A DNA stretch of 64,000 nt from Rutidosis leptorrhynchoides (Eukaryota; Streptophyta; Magnoliopsida; Asterales; Asteraceae). The notes under the pieces were generated by a model. That model worked only from the letters and a program-made list of their open reading frames with translations. It had not been told where the DNA came from and did no database searches. The position numbers were made by a program, and so were the translations under genes. The first letter of the stretch is position 1. Each line of letters begins with the position of its first letter. This document shows positions 23,601 through 35,699 of the stretch, piece by piece. The stretch spans positions 356,781,001 to 356,845,000 of the forward strand of contig NC_092333.1 in assembly GCF_046630445.1 (NCBI RefSeq). Direction: 5' to 3'.

Positions 23601-26211
23601 CATATCCATTAGCCATTAGTGTAGCTAACATTTCAGCTTCATCAATTGGTTCAGTTCCTTCTCCTAAAGAACATTCTCCTGTTCCTTGTAATTCTGGAAA
23701 TTCTTCTAACAATTCTGCATGTGAATATATAGTTTGAATATAATTGCATGTATCATCTGCAGATTGCGGTTGTTGCATTGCTCTATCAATTGAAAAGGTA
23801 ACACTCTCATCCTCTATACTTAGGGTCAGTTTCTTACCAAACACGTCTATCATTGCTTTAGCCGTGTTTAAGAATGGTCTTCCTAATATGAGAGGAACTT
23901 GAGAATCTTCTTCTATGTCCAGAACAACAAAATCTACTGGAAATACTAAAGTACCAACTTTAACTAGCATGTTTTCCATTATCCCTCTAGGATATTTTAT
24001 TGATCTATCGGCTAGTTGTATACTTATTCTTGTTGGTTTCAATTCTCCAAGGTCTAGTTTAGTGTATAGTGAATACGGCATTAGATTTAAACTAGCACCT
24101 AAGTCTGCTAATGCTTCTATTGAACTAAGACTACCCAGAAAACATGGAATTGTGAAACTTCCTGGATCAGATAGTTTTTCTGGTATCTTATTCAACAGCA
24201 CTGCTGAACAATTAGCATTCATAGTAACGGCCGAGAGTTCTTCCATTTTCTTTCTATTTGAGATTAGATCTTTTAGAAATTTAGCATATTTAGGCATTCC
24301 TGAAATCACATCAATGAAAGGAAGATTTACATTTATCTGTTTAAACATATCCAAGAATTTGGATTGCTCGGCTTTGAGTTTTTCTTTTTTCATTTTACTC
24401 GGGTAAGGAAGTGGTGGTTGGTATGGTTTAACATAAGGTTTAGCCTTAACTGTGTTATCTTCATTAACCTTTTCAACTACCGGTTCTTTTTCCTTATCTT
24501 GATCAGGTTGTGGTTCTTGTGGAGTAGGAATAGTTTCATCAGAAGTTACAGGTATTTCAGGTGGTTTAAGTGTTGTACCACTTCTTGTGGTAATGGCTTT
24601 AGCTGTTTCATTCCGGGGGTTAGCATTTGTATCACTAGGTAAACTTTCCGATTTTCTTTCACCTATTAACCTTGCTAGGTTACTTACTTCTTGTTCCAAG
24701 TTTTGAATAGAAGCTTGTTGATTTCTAAATGCTTGAGCATTTTGTTCATTCGTTTGTTTCTGAGATGTGAAAAACTGCGTTTGAGTTTCAACTAGCTTTG
24801 TCATCATATCTTCTAAATTTGGCTTTTTATCATCGGTTTGTGGTGGTTTGTTTTGAAAATTAGGTCTTTGCTGATTGTAAGTATTATTGGATACTTGTTG
24901 ATTGCTAGGACCTTGTTGGTTATTGTATGGAATATTTCGGTTATAGTTCTGGTTTTGATTGTAGATCGGTCTTGACGGTTGATAATTATTCTGATAATTA
25001 TTTCCAGGCCTTTGGTTTAGGTATGAAATATTCTCTCTTTGTTCCATTTTTAATTCAATACTGAGACAATCTTTTGCCAAATGTGGTCCTCCACACTGCT
25101 CACAACTAATTCGTATTGAGTTGATATCTTTAGTCATCTTTTCCATTCGTCTCTCGACAGCATCTATCTTTGCAGAAATGGAATCTAAGTCATGGCTAGA
25201 ATCGGCTCTAGCTGCTTTAGATGATCTAACGATATCTTTTTCTTGATGCCACTCATGTGAGTGGGAAGCAGTGTTATCAATAATTTTATAAGCATCAGTT
25301 TCGGTTTTCTTCATAATAGAACCACCAGCTTCTATATCGATGTCTTTCCTTGTAGTGATGTCGCATCCTGGGTAGAATATTTGTACTATTTGACAGGTAT
25401 CTAAACCATGTTGCGGACATCCTCTTAATAACTTTCCAAATCTTGTCCACGCCTCATATAGAGTTTCATTCGGTTTCTGTGTGAACGTAACAATTTCTCC
25501 TTGAAGTCTTACGGCTTTAGATGCCGGAAAGAATTGTTTAAGAAATTTTTCAACTAAAACGTCCCATGTATCAATCGCCCCTTCAGGTAACGATTCCAAC
25601 CAATCTTTGGCTTCTCCCTTTAAAGTCCAGGGAAATAACATGAGATATATCTGTTTATCCTCCACTTCTCGAATTTTAAATAGTGTGCAGATCCTATTAA
25701 AGGTATGAAGATGTTCATTTGGATCTTCCTTCGGCGCACCACTAAATTGGCATTGATTAGTCACCATGTGTAGAATTTGTCCTTTGATTTCATAATCTGG
25801 CGCATTAATGTCAGGATGAGTAATTGCGTGACCTTGGCCAGTGCGTTTAGCTCTCATTCGGTCTTCCATGCTTAAAGGTTCCAGATTTTCCATAATTGAA
25901 TTTGTTGAATCTGAATCAATAGAAGATTCTGATTTAATGGTTCGTTCCTCAACAATCTCTATTTGAATGATTGGTGGTTCCGGAGGAAAAATTAATGGTT
26001 CAGGATCTATGAATCGTCCCTGAGTATTCTCCGGATTCTCAATTGTGAGGTCGGGTTCAAAAAATGGATTATCGGAAATCTGAATTGGAGTACTTGGTCG
26101 ACTGGATGATGATTCTAAAGAAAAATCAACGGCGGTAATATTTGCTAGATGTCTTGATCTGGTTACAGGTAGTGAACGTACAAAAGGTGGTGAACGTCTT
26201 GCTCGGTGCAT
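20612..26211 (-). pseudogene. Athila gag-pol polyprotein, two nonsense codons and one frameshift
   Basis: ATG at 26211. The first 1162 codons carry the gag core (WLESLPEGAIDTWDVLVEKF, about residues 200-220) and a compact knuckle CEQCGGPHLAKDC (about 370). Next come a protease with DLGAS in place of the usual D-S/T-G (about 700) and the RT fingers and palm up to FMDDF (about 1142). A TGA at 22723-22725 interrupts RT. The same frame then continues with the rest of RT and RNase H ([23 protein letters not shown]). Integrase follows, with its H-H-C-C finger ([12 protein letters not shown] ... CKSCDAC) and D-D-E residues (GIDFMG, SDRGTHF, QVEN). A second TGA lies at 21199-21201, then a one-base loss in an A run (21175-21179). 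The integrase C-terminal domain (GPFIVKRVFPYGTVEL) ends at 20612. This product would make capsid, process itself, copy the RNA and integrate; here it cannot be made intact. Confidence 0.93.
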
Positions 26212-27683
26212 TCACTGAATATCCTATTAGTTTTTAAAAGGAAAGAAAAATTATATAAGTTATTCAATTAATAGACTTTTCTGATTTTGCCCACGTTTCG
26301 AATAGCCAAAAGATGCAGCAGAGGGGCAGGATTCGTTTGGTCTCAATATAATTGAGTACTGTTTGGCTCCAATAACCCGGTTCACGTACAAATTCAACTA
26401 TTACTACGAACCAGAAAATTTTGATGTCTATCAATTTAACCACTTAAAATAAATTTTCGTAATTTTAAGAAATTTAGATAAGAAGTAAAATAAAAGTCTA
26501 TGTCCTAAAACTAGAATTGCGAGAAATAAGAAAGAAAAAGAGCGCGTCGAAAAAGGTCAAAAAAGAAAAGATCGAAAAATAAAAGGCGTCAAAAAATAAG
26601 AAATAAGAAAAATGACTTATAGAACTTAAAAACACTCGACTAACCCAACCTTATTACTATTACTAACTTAAAATTAAAATTGCAAATTGAGATTACTAAT
26701 TGGAGTGATAATTGATACATAGGTAAAAGGTGTCGAAAAAAATAAATAAGAAAGTAGCGTGTTGAAACTTAAAAAGGAACTAAAAACTAAAAATTAAAAG
26801 TTGCGTCTAAAAATATTAAAGCTTAAAAGTAAAACTATATCCCAAATGACAATATCTTAAAAAGAAACTAAAACTTAAAAAGGCGTCGCAAAATTCTAAA
26901 GCACCTAAATCTTAGTCTAAAGAAAAAGCACTTAAGGAATTTTACGGCAAAGCCTAAAATTCTAGATATAAAAATAACTATGGCAAAAATTATATCTTAA
27001 AACTAAATACGAGCGAAAAATACAAAAATTACGCTAAAACAATTAAAAAGGGACAAAATATAAAAATATACTAAAAGTTGTAAAAAATACAATTTTTATA
27101 AAAATATTATTTTTATATTATTTATTTTATAAAAGTATTAAATTTATAATTTAATTAAACTAATTTAACTAAATAATACAAATTAAATAAAACTAATAAC
27201 TAATTAATAAATTAAGAATAACCTAATTAGGGTTTATATAAATAATTAATAATAAAACCGTAATGATTACAGTTTTCAGTCAATTCTGGCATGTCTGCAG
27301 GGCTCATGCGATCGCATGAGTTCTAAGCTACCCGGCCATGCGATCGCATGGGCTAGGGTTTCGGGCCAGACACTGGGCTGCTACAGTACTTGGACTCGAG
27401 TGTTTTTTTTTTTTTTTCTGTTTTGCTGTTTTAATAAAAAATTATGTAATATATTTATATAAATTAAATAAAACTTAATTTTTTATAAAATAAAGATAAA
27501 GAAAATTTTTTTATATAACTTACAAACTCTTAAAAATATTTATATTTTTGTTTTTCTTTTTATATTTTCGAATATTTAAAACGTATTTTTACACAAGTGT
27601 ATTTTTTTTTTTATAAAAGTAAACTAAAAATCTTTTTTTTTTATATTTAGCGTTGCGCTTCCGCCTTTTAAGCTAGATTTCGA
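26212..27683 (-). other. Athila 5' leader (PBS to gag start)
   Basis: About 1.5 kb of A-rich untranslated leader with short degenerate repeats (AAAAGGCGTC-type words, 26520-26900). It has two perfect CATGCGATCGCATG palindromes (27305-27318 and 27337-27350) about 350 bp from the PBS. No coding potential recognised. A packaging or dimerisation signal would be expected in this region. Confidence 0.7.
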
Positions 27684-27701
27684 TCCCCGGCAGCGGCACC
27701 A
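27684..27701 (-). other. Primer binding site, tRNA-Asp type
   Basis: The minus strand reads TGGTGCCGCTGCCGGGGA just downstream of the 5' LTR. Athila elements use a PBS complementary to the 3' end of tRNA-Asp (TGGCGCCGTTGCCGGGG-like); two positions differ here. Confidence 0.85.
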
Positions 27702-27709
27702 AAAATACT

Positions 27710-29079
27710 TGATGTTCTGCGAGGTGTATATAAAATAGCTTTATTTTTACAACGAAATACTATTAAATGCGATACAATTTTACACAAGATATTTATTTAT
27801 TTAGAGAATAGATATACTTAAACCTTGCTACAACAATTATAGGCAGTGTACCTAATCGTACAGTAGTGTAGTTTTTAGTAAGTCCGGTTCGTTCCACAGG
27901 GAAAAATCTTTAAACAAAGCTTAACGCTATATTAGTTTTATTTTATAAAAATACAAATATATATATATAAGTAATATTATTATTATAAAGGGGGGTTTTT
28001 ACCGTTTAATGACCGGTTTGTCGATTTTAAAAACTTAAGTCGCAGTTAAAACCAAATGTAAAATATTAAATAAATAAAAGACTTAATTTAAAGCGTAAAG
28101 TAAATAACGATAATGAAATTGCGATAAATAAAAGTGCGATAAAATAAAATTGCGATAATTAAAAAGTACGATAATTAAAAATGCAATTAAATATAATAAC
28201 AATAAATAAAACTGCGATAATTAGAAGTGCAATTAAATATAAAATAAAGGAAATTAAATATGAAATAAAAGAATTATGCTTATTTAAATTTCCGTAATCA
28301 TGATGTTTGACGTGTTGATTTTAGTTTTATGCCCATGGGTTAATTGTCCTTTGTCCTGGATTATTTAATATGTCCGTCTGTTTTTGTCCATAACAGTCCA
28401 TCAGTCATAAATATAAAGTGCGAGTATCCTCGTCAAATTATCCTTCTACCCGAAGTTAAATATTCCAACTAATTGGGGACTTAAACTGTAACAAGATTTT
28501 AATACTTTGTTTAATAATTACACCAGGTTATCGGCTGCGTGTAACCCAAGGTTTTAATACTTTGTTAACAATTATGCCAAGTGTCCTTGTACATAATTTC
28601 ACTCATGTTTTAATAATTCTAGTGGCTATTAATCCATTCCCGTGTCCGGTTAAATGAACGATTATTCGTACATATAAATATCCCGCCCATCGTGTCCGAT
28701 TGAGTGTATATGGTTATTTATAGGGACGTTCAATTGTAAATCTTTATATTAAAATTAACAAACTATCATTTAGTTAAACAAATATAAAGCCCATTAATAG
28801 CCCATAGTCTAATTTCCACAAGTGTCGTTCTTTTGTCCAAACCCCATTTATGGTACAAAGCCCAATTACCCAATTTTAATATTTTTAGCCCAACATCATG
28901 ATTACTTCGGATTAAATAAGCATAATAATAACTTAGCTACGAGACATTAAATTAAAAAGGTTGAACATAACTTACAATGATTAAAAATAGCGTAGCGTTA
29001 CACGGACAGAATTTCGACTTACACCCTTACAACATTCGCTAACATACCCTTATTATTAGAAATTAAAATTAAAATTAAA

Positions 29080-29134
<55 letters not shown>

Positions 29135-29728
29135 ATTGAGAGAGAGATTAAAGGATGGTTATATGGTGCACCAAAGCTCGAAATTTATAGGCCTGTGAAC
29201 TGAAAAAGTTGGCCATGCGATCGCATGACTTTTGTGCCTCCAGGCCATGCGATCGCATGGTGGTAGGTGACAGCTCAAAATTCTTGTTTTCTTGTTTGTC
29301 GACGTTTTAATTAAATAAATATAATATATAAATAATTATAAGAATTATTTAAATATTATATTATATTTATGTGCATAGTTGACTTGTAATTTTTAGTCCG
29401 TTGCGTCGAGCGTTGAGAGTTGACTCTGGTCCCGGTTCTGGATTTTCGAACGTCCTTGCGTACAATTTAATATCTTGTACTTTGCGTTTTGAATCTTGTA
29501 CTCTTGTAATTTCGAGACGTTTCTTATCAATAATTGGAACCTCTTTGATTGTATTTTGTACTTTTGAGCTTTTTGGTCGTTTGCGTCTTCAATTTGTCGA
29601 ATCTGTCTTTTGTCTTCACCTTTTATTATTTAAACGAATATCACTTGTAAATAGAACAGTTGCAACTAAAAGCTTGTCTTTCTTGAGGGATAATGCTATG
29701 AAATATATGTTCGTTTTTAGCTTTATCA
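27710..29728 (-). repeat. 5' LTR of the Athila element (2019 bp)
   Basis: Minus-strand reading starts TGATAAAGC at 29728 and ends AGAACATCA at 27710. It contains two palindromes (29214-29227 and 29246-29259), an AT run (29086-29126), TTTATCGCA-type words (28100-28260) and a candidate TATA box. It keeps the segment around 29015-29125 that the 3' LTR has lost; the older LTR at 11081 also has it, so the 5' LTR shows the ancestral state. Confidence 0.93.
28713..28722 (-). promoter_or_regulatory. Candidate TATA box of Athila 5' LTR
   Basis: CTATAAATAA on the minus strand, about 1 kb into the LTR, in GC-richer surroundings. The 3' LTR has the same word. A second TATA-like word (ATTTATATG) lies about 40 bp further on, so the exact start is uncertain. 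Confidence 0.4.
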
Positions 29729-29733
29729 AGTAT

Positions 29734-30692
29734 CTACGTACGGCTAATCACTTATCCATCGAAAAAGAGCTGCCCATTTAGGTTGTTATTAGAGTAGGCA
29801 ATATAGAGTTCAGTGAACACTTGCTTACTCAAAAGCATGGTTCGCGTTAGAAGCAATGTTCTTGAGATATAGTTAGATGATCTGGAGTTAAGTAAGTAAT
29901 CGCAAAGGAGAGGCCTTTAACCCAATTAGCAGTACCTTAGAATATCTAAGATTGCACATCCGTTAATGTTAAGGCATAGCTTAGTATTAAGTGGAGGAAT
30001 GTTACTATAGTTAAACCAACTAGGATTAAGAAAAGCCGAGACTTTCCTTTAAAGATATACCACTTTATTCATGTACCTAGGATTCTGACCTCAAGGTCGT
30101 TTAAACCCTTTGAGGTTAACGTTCAGAATAGGGATATCCGTCTTATCCAGAATCTTTAAAGCATAAACTCTTAGTGACAAATTTATTAGGTTCTTAACCC
30201 GATTAATTGAGGTTTAGTGTTCATTCTAGGAAGTTAAACTCTTTTAACAACTCTTCATCAGTATCATATTCTCCATACCTATGCCTTTTATCTTTATAAT
30301 TCATACTACCTTAGTTAAATCTATTTCTATCACCACTTGTAATTAGGGTTGACTCTATAGGCACTTTTATCCCACATTACTGAGCAAACATACAAAAATA
30401 CGAACCTTAGTTATACTTACCACTTACTCGTTAAAAGGAAGACAAGTAGGTGAAATATAGCTAGGAAAACCGAACTAAATATAAATAATAAAACCATTAC
30501 TCCCTTTTGATAACTAATCCCAACGTTTTGCGACTTAACGACACCGCAAAAACAAAACTGTCCGTTTTGATCATATCAGTAGCACTCCAATTTGTCAAGC
30601 AACTCCATCATTTTCTTCAATTCCTCAAACCCAAAATTTACTCTTCTTGTCTCAAAACCATCGACACCTTAATTTTTTCTCTTTTCTTTTTA
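29734..30692. other. Unassigned flanking DNA
   Basis: Continuation of the sequence interrupted by the Athila element (target duplication at 29729-29733). Many short frames exist but none resembles a known protein. I see no repeat structure up to the Stowaway element. Confidence 0.5.
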
Positions 30693-30925
30693 CTACCTCG
30701 TTCCAAATTAATAGTCTTGTTTTGGTTTTTCAAAGTCTTTATTTACTAACCTTTTTTTTTTCTTTGAATAATTTTTGATAAAATTTATATCTTATAATTA
30801 GTTTTTATGTGTTTTCATTTGATATAATTTTCATCAATAAACTCAAAAAAGTTATTTAAAGTCAAAATTAACAAACAAAGACTTTGAAAAGTCAAAATAG
30901 GACTACTAATTTGAGATGGAGAGAG
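30693..30925. mobile_element. Stowaway-type MITE (Tc1/mariner derivative, 233 bp)
   Basis: Terminal inverted repeats of about 55 bp (left CTACCTCGTTCCAAATTA, right complement CTCTCCATCTCAAATTAG) match the Stowaway style CTCCCTCC...CAAATTA. They are flanked by TA duplications at 30691-30692 and 30926-30927. No coding capacity. Confidence 0.75.
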
Positions 30926-30942
30926 TATTATCTAGTAATAAT

Positions 30943-31596
30943 TAGGGATGACAATGGATCGGATATGGATCGGGTGATGCCATATCCATATCCATATCCA
31001 TTTAGTTTTTGTTCATCCATATCCATATCCATATCCAATGGATTAAGCGGTTTGTTGGATATCCATTGGATATTTATGAAATGTTATAAAATTTTCTACT
31101 ACATAACAAAATTAGAAACGTAGTATAACAAAAAATAGATGTAATGTGACCTAACTTAAACTCCATTCCCCGTAATGTATAATCTTTATCGAAGATTGAA
31201 CACAATTTGTTAAATTTACTATCAAACATAGATTATGACAAATCAAATATGTAATTTGTATATGTTTATTAAGTTAGATATACATGTTTAGTGTGAGTAC
31301 TCATAGTGAATTCCATATATGGTTAAAAGCAAAATGTATGTGTAATGATAAATACATTTGTAATAGTTATTGTTTATGCATATATTTATATTTATATTTA
31401 TGTATTTGTATATGTATTTCAGGTGTAAATGGATATATCCATGAATGAAATTTTTCATCCGTATCCATATCCATATCCATATCCACTAAGGTTCATCCAT
31501 ATCCGTATCCATATCCATTTAGGATCATCCATATTCGCTTGAAGCAGATCGGATCGGATGAATATCCATCGGATCGGATGTCCATTGCCATCCCTA
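30943..31596. mobile_element. hAT MITE with hexamer subterminal repeats (654 bp)
   Basis: Termini are TAGGGATGACAATGGA and its inverted partner TAGGGATGGCAATGGA. The 8 bp target duplication is perfect (GTAATAAT at 30935-30942 and 31597-31604), which defines the hAT superfamily. Both ends are filled with ATCCAT/CATATC hexamer runs (30974-31075 and 31425-31585), as expected for transposase-binding subterminal repeats. It sits 17 bp from the Stowaway element and encodes nothing. Confidence 0.92.
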
Positions 31597-31604
31597 GTAA
31601 TAAT

Positions 31605-32522
31605 GAGAGCTAAAATCCTCCAGAAAAGCTGATCCTTGGATTTTATTTGGGGTTTGTTAATGATGGTTCACATTAACCTTCCATTATCAATAATTTGAAA
31701 AACAGTCTCAAACCTTTCAGATGAGTGCGTGCACACATTACGTGCTTGGCTCACACATCGCTGGGAGAAAACAGGATGTTACAATATTGTAGTAAATAAA
31801 AAGGTGTAAATCGTCTTCCAACAGATCTAAAAAACAATTTATAAACTTTAGACCTGTAAATGTACAACCCTTTTTATTGTTCTGAAAGACTGAAATTATA
31901 AATGAAAACGTACCTTTTATTAAATTACCTAGATAAAAAAATGTGAGTCACATTTTATATTGGGTTAAAGCTAGCAATAAGTTATATATTTTCAGTTTTG
32001 TTCTAATGTAGGTTATATACCACAAAAATGCCATTGTAGGTCATAAACTTTAAAATGTGTGCTAATGTAAACAAAATGTGACCGGTTACCAAAACCGGTA
32101 AAATTAATTATGTGTCAATTTTTTAACTGAAAAAGTTATGCAAACAGTCATTGTAGTTTGTTCATTTTGCGTGTGCAGTTCCTAAGTCTAACTGATGTTA
32201 AAAAGTTCGTTAACATCTAACGGAATTTTCTTAAAGGTTGTTAAGGTGAGGGACCAACCGTGTAGTTTATGATACTTGAGTGACCAACCGAGTCGAAAAA
32301 ACCAAAAGTGGTAAATATGAAATATGAGAAAAACGTAAGGGACCAACCGCGTAATGTTTTTTTATTTAATACATACTTTATTTATCATGTTAAAGCTTTA
32401 TATATGTTGATAATAATACATAAATAACAAGTTCATAGTCTACAAATATATACTTTATTTATCAGGTTAAAGCTTTATAATATTTTTTAGATATATATCA
32501 TACATCGAAAAAAATATTTATG
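31605..32522. other. Unassigned, with a dispersed-repeat relic
   Basis: 32133-32360 reads like a dispersed plant repeat (AGGGACCAACCG occurs twice, at about 32270 and 32339, with the variant GTGACCAACCG between) and has a small inverted repeat around 32190-32220 (GATGTTAAAAAG/GTTAACATC). No terminal repeats were found, so no family is assigned. The rest shows nothing. Confidence 0.35.
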
Positions 32523-32762
32523 TGTTATTATTTAGTAGTAAGAAAGAAGAGATTAAATTCTTATTCAAGAATGGTGTACATATCCTTACAATTGAGTGAG
32601 TATTATAAATACTAAAACTTAACTGTACGTTACTCGTTTTCATCTTCAATTATAGAGTAGGTGAAATAGTAATCAATAATTCATAATTTTACTGTGCAAG
32701 ATTATCAGTCATCTCTATTCATCTGCATGCGTACAAAATGAGAGTCCATCCATATCATAACA
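32523..32762 (-). repeat. Copia 3' LTR (240 bp)
   Basis: TGTTATTATTT ... CATATCATAACA in plus-strand reading. It is nearly identical to 38572-38811, with about ten differences by eye. Confidence 0.9.
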
Positions 32763-32779
32763 CTCCCCCTTGGATGATA

Positions 32780-35690
32780 ATTTTGTTTCGTTAGAGATCA
32801 ACTAGTACTGCCTCGTTAAAAACCTTGCTAAAGACCAGTGGGATAAAAACTTTAGCCAAGGGAAAAAGAGTGCAGCATAGAGTTAACTCCCCCTCAAGTG
32901 GACATCGATGAGCTGTTACATCTTTTGAATATGCCTCATGCCAATATTGTGAACGTGTGTTCTGAAAACAGCAGTTGGAAGTGCTTTGGTTAAAAGATCT
33001 GCAGAGTTTTGCTGGATTGAACATATCTCATTTCAATCTGGTTGTCCTTGATGAGATCTTGAGTGTATGGGAAAAATCTAGGAGGTATATGTTTTGTTCG
33101 GTCACTTTTGATATACCATTCTTTCATTTGTGTTATGCAAGCTGCATTATCTTCATAGATAGTTGTTGGACTTTTATCGCGTTCTAGTCCACAAGAATCA
33201 GTAATGAGTTGTGTCGTTGATCTCTACCAAAAACATTCCCGAGTGGCTTCATGTAATGCAATCACTTTGGCATGATTTGATGATGTTGCAACAAGTGTTT
33301 GTTTTTGAGAACGCAATGATATTGCGGTGCCTCTATTTAGGAATACATATCCAGTTTGAGATTTAGCTTTATGTGGATAAATAATCTGCATCTGTATAAC
33401 CAAACAAAACTTGTTTCGAGTTGTTAGAATAAAATAATTATAAATCGGTAGTTCCCCGAAGGTATCAAAATATATGTTTGATCTCATTCCAATGTCTTTT
33501 GGTAGGGGCTGAGCTGAACCTTGTCAACAAATTAACTGCAAAAGAAATGTCAGGTCTTGTATAATTTGTAAGATGCATAAGAGCCCCAATTGCACTAAAA
33601 TATGGAACTTCTGAACCAAGAAGATCTTCATGATCTCTTAGAGGATGAAATGGATCAGTATCAATATTGAGATCTAACAACCATAGGAGTGCTTAATGGT
33701 TTTTGTCTTGTCCATATTAAAATGTTTTAAAAACTTTTCTGTATAAGTTGTTTGATGTATAAGTAAGTCATTAGTCATATGCCCAATATGTAAATCAATG
33801 TAATACTTGATTTTTTCATTTCAAAATCTTTCTTTAGAAATTGAATGGTTTCATAGATTTCTTTATTTAAAATAATTGACATAAACAACTACGATCACAT
33901 ATCCGAACATTGTTTTTATAAAACACACGTGCAAATAAGTTTATATGTATACCCTTTTCTTATCAAGTAGTCATTTAATCGGTTATACCACATACGTCTC
34001 GATTGTATAAACCCATTTAGAAATCTTTGTGATTTAATGGAATATTTTCCCTTGGGTTTTGCATTAGATGCTTATGATACCTTAACTCTTCAGGTATATT
34101 CATATATATCACTATTAAGTGATCCATACAGATAAGTAGTAACAACATCCATAAGATGCATTTAAATAACTACCAGGTTGATTAAGTATCTAATAAGTAA
34201 TTGTATCCATTACAGGAGGATAAGTTTTCCTCCTAATTCATTTCTGGTCTTTGTGGAAAATCTTGAGTTACAAGTCTAGTTATGTCTTGTAACTTCATTT
34301 ACACATTTCTTTTTCGGATAAAAATTCATTTGTGTCCCATACGCTTCACATCCTTAAAAGTGATAACGATTGATCCGAAAACTTTTCTTTTATCGAGCGA
34401 TTCTAATTCAGCTCGCATTGCTCCTTTCCATTGAGCTCAATCATATCCATTTTGATATTCAATGACAGATTTTGGTTCCAGATTATCATCTTTATTCATG
34501 ATGTCATTGTAACATTATATGAAAATATCTCATCAAGATTTTTCATTTCATTTTGGTTCCATAATATTGCATAATTTATCGCAATTTATGTATTTACATT
34601 TATCAATATCCTCTGCAGAAAGAGTATTGATTTGTAGTTCTTCTTGAACATTTTCTTTTACCTCATTATCAGCTGATTTTCTTTTTCGATGATTTTTATC
34701 TTTGGAACCAATTGGTCTCCCACGTTTCTGGCGTGGCAAAGACTCATGAGTGACATTATTGCCAACTTTTAGAATTTCAATTCTAGCTGAAGCATTTACT
34801 GCTAGTATATATGATTTAGTCACTCCTTTTTATATCTGTAAATACATCAGGTAATTTATTTGCAAGTTCTTGCATATGCATTATTTTTGAATTTTTGTTT
34901 CGCATTCTTTTGTGCGAGTATCAAGATATCTTAATTGATGTTCACATCATGAAACATCATTTTATTTATTTTTTCATTTCTCTCCCCTAATCTAGGGAAC
35001 AATTAAAATGACAATCAGCAAAACGTGCTGTAAAAACATCACCCGTCAAGGGTTCAATATATCTTATGATTGAAGATGTTTCATATTCAACATATATTTT
35101 CATCCTTCTTTGAGGAACCATTTGTTGTGGTGGTGCAATTAAAAATACACTGCACAACTAAATGTTCTAAGATGAAAATATTTAGCTCTCGACCAAAATT
35201 AAGTTGGTAATGGAGAATATTTATGACTTGCACTTGGTTTAATGCGAATTAATGTCGCATCATGTAAATTTACATGTCCCCATATAAATATTGAGAGTTT
35301 TGTACTCATTTCCAATTGTCTAGTTATTAGCTGCAAACGTTTATCTATTGATTCAGCTAAACTAATTTTGTGTATGCATATGAGCAACTGGATGTTCAAC
35401 AACAATCCCTGTAGACATATAATAATCATTAAATGTTTGAGATGTTAACTCACCAGCATTATCATGTCTCATCCTTTATTAATGGTGTAATCAGAATAAT
35501 GTGTTCTCAATTTAATAATTTGTGCAAGAAACTTTGCAAATGCCATATTACGGCTTAATAACACACAAATATGAGACCATCCGCTAGATGCGTCTATTAG
35601 AACCATGAAATATCAAAATGGTCCACATGATGGATGAATTGGTCCATATATATAACCTTGAATTCTTTCAAGAAACATTGGTGTTTTTTT
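32780..35690 (-). pseudogene. Copia pol relic: integrase, RT, RNase H
   Basis: From high to low coordinates, first come integrase catalytic-core words (NAGE-like near 35460, then an HTQ...LAESFIKRLQL-like stretch at about 35340-35390). The basic linker follows (KRGRPIGSKDKNHRKRKS, 34823-34548), then RT words (DVVTTYLYGSLNSDIYM-like near 34120). Last come the RT connection and RNase H (LHLTNYTRPDISFAVNLL-like at about 33560; KSQTGYVFLNRGTAISLRSQ and ATSSNHAKVIALHEATRE at about 33300). The frame is interrupted many times by stops and shifts, so no product is possible. Confidence 0.85.
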
Positions 35691-35699
35691 CTCAATATT

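Larger units (their letters stand above)
12691..29728 (-). mobile_element. Complete Athila-type Ty3/Gypsy retrotransposon (17.0 kb), coding broken
   Basis: The element is bounded by LTRs with TG...CA ends and by a perfect 5 bp duplication (AGTAT at 12686-12690 and 29729-29733). Reading on the minus strand: 5' LTR 29728-27710, PBS 27701-27684 (tRNA-Asp type), leader with gag start at 26211, gag-pol to 20612, a small zinc-knuckle-like ORF, a predicted intron, an env-position ORF to 16647, 3' non-coding region, PPT, and 3' LTR 14587-12691. About 18 substitutions are visible by eye between the LTRs over roughly 1.85 kb, so insertion is fairly recent. Yet gag-pol has two stops and a frameshift and the env-position ORF has several breaks. 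The lineage call rests on the PBS, the pol motifs and the ORF-1-like protein. Confidence 0.93.

Noticed and set aside
23915..24642. Plus-strand ORFs of 163 and 92 residues inside gag-pol
   Set aside because: Shadows of the minus-strand polyprotein.
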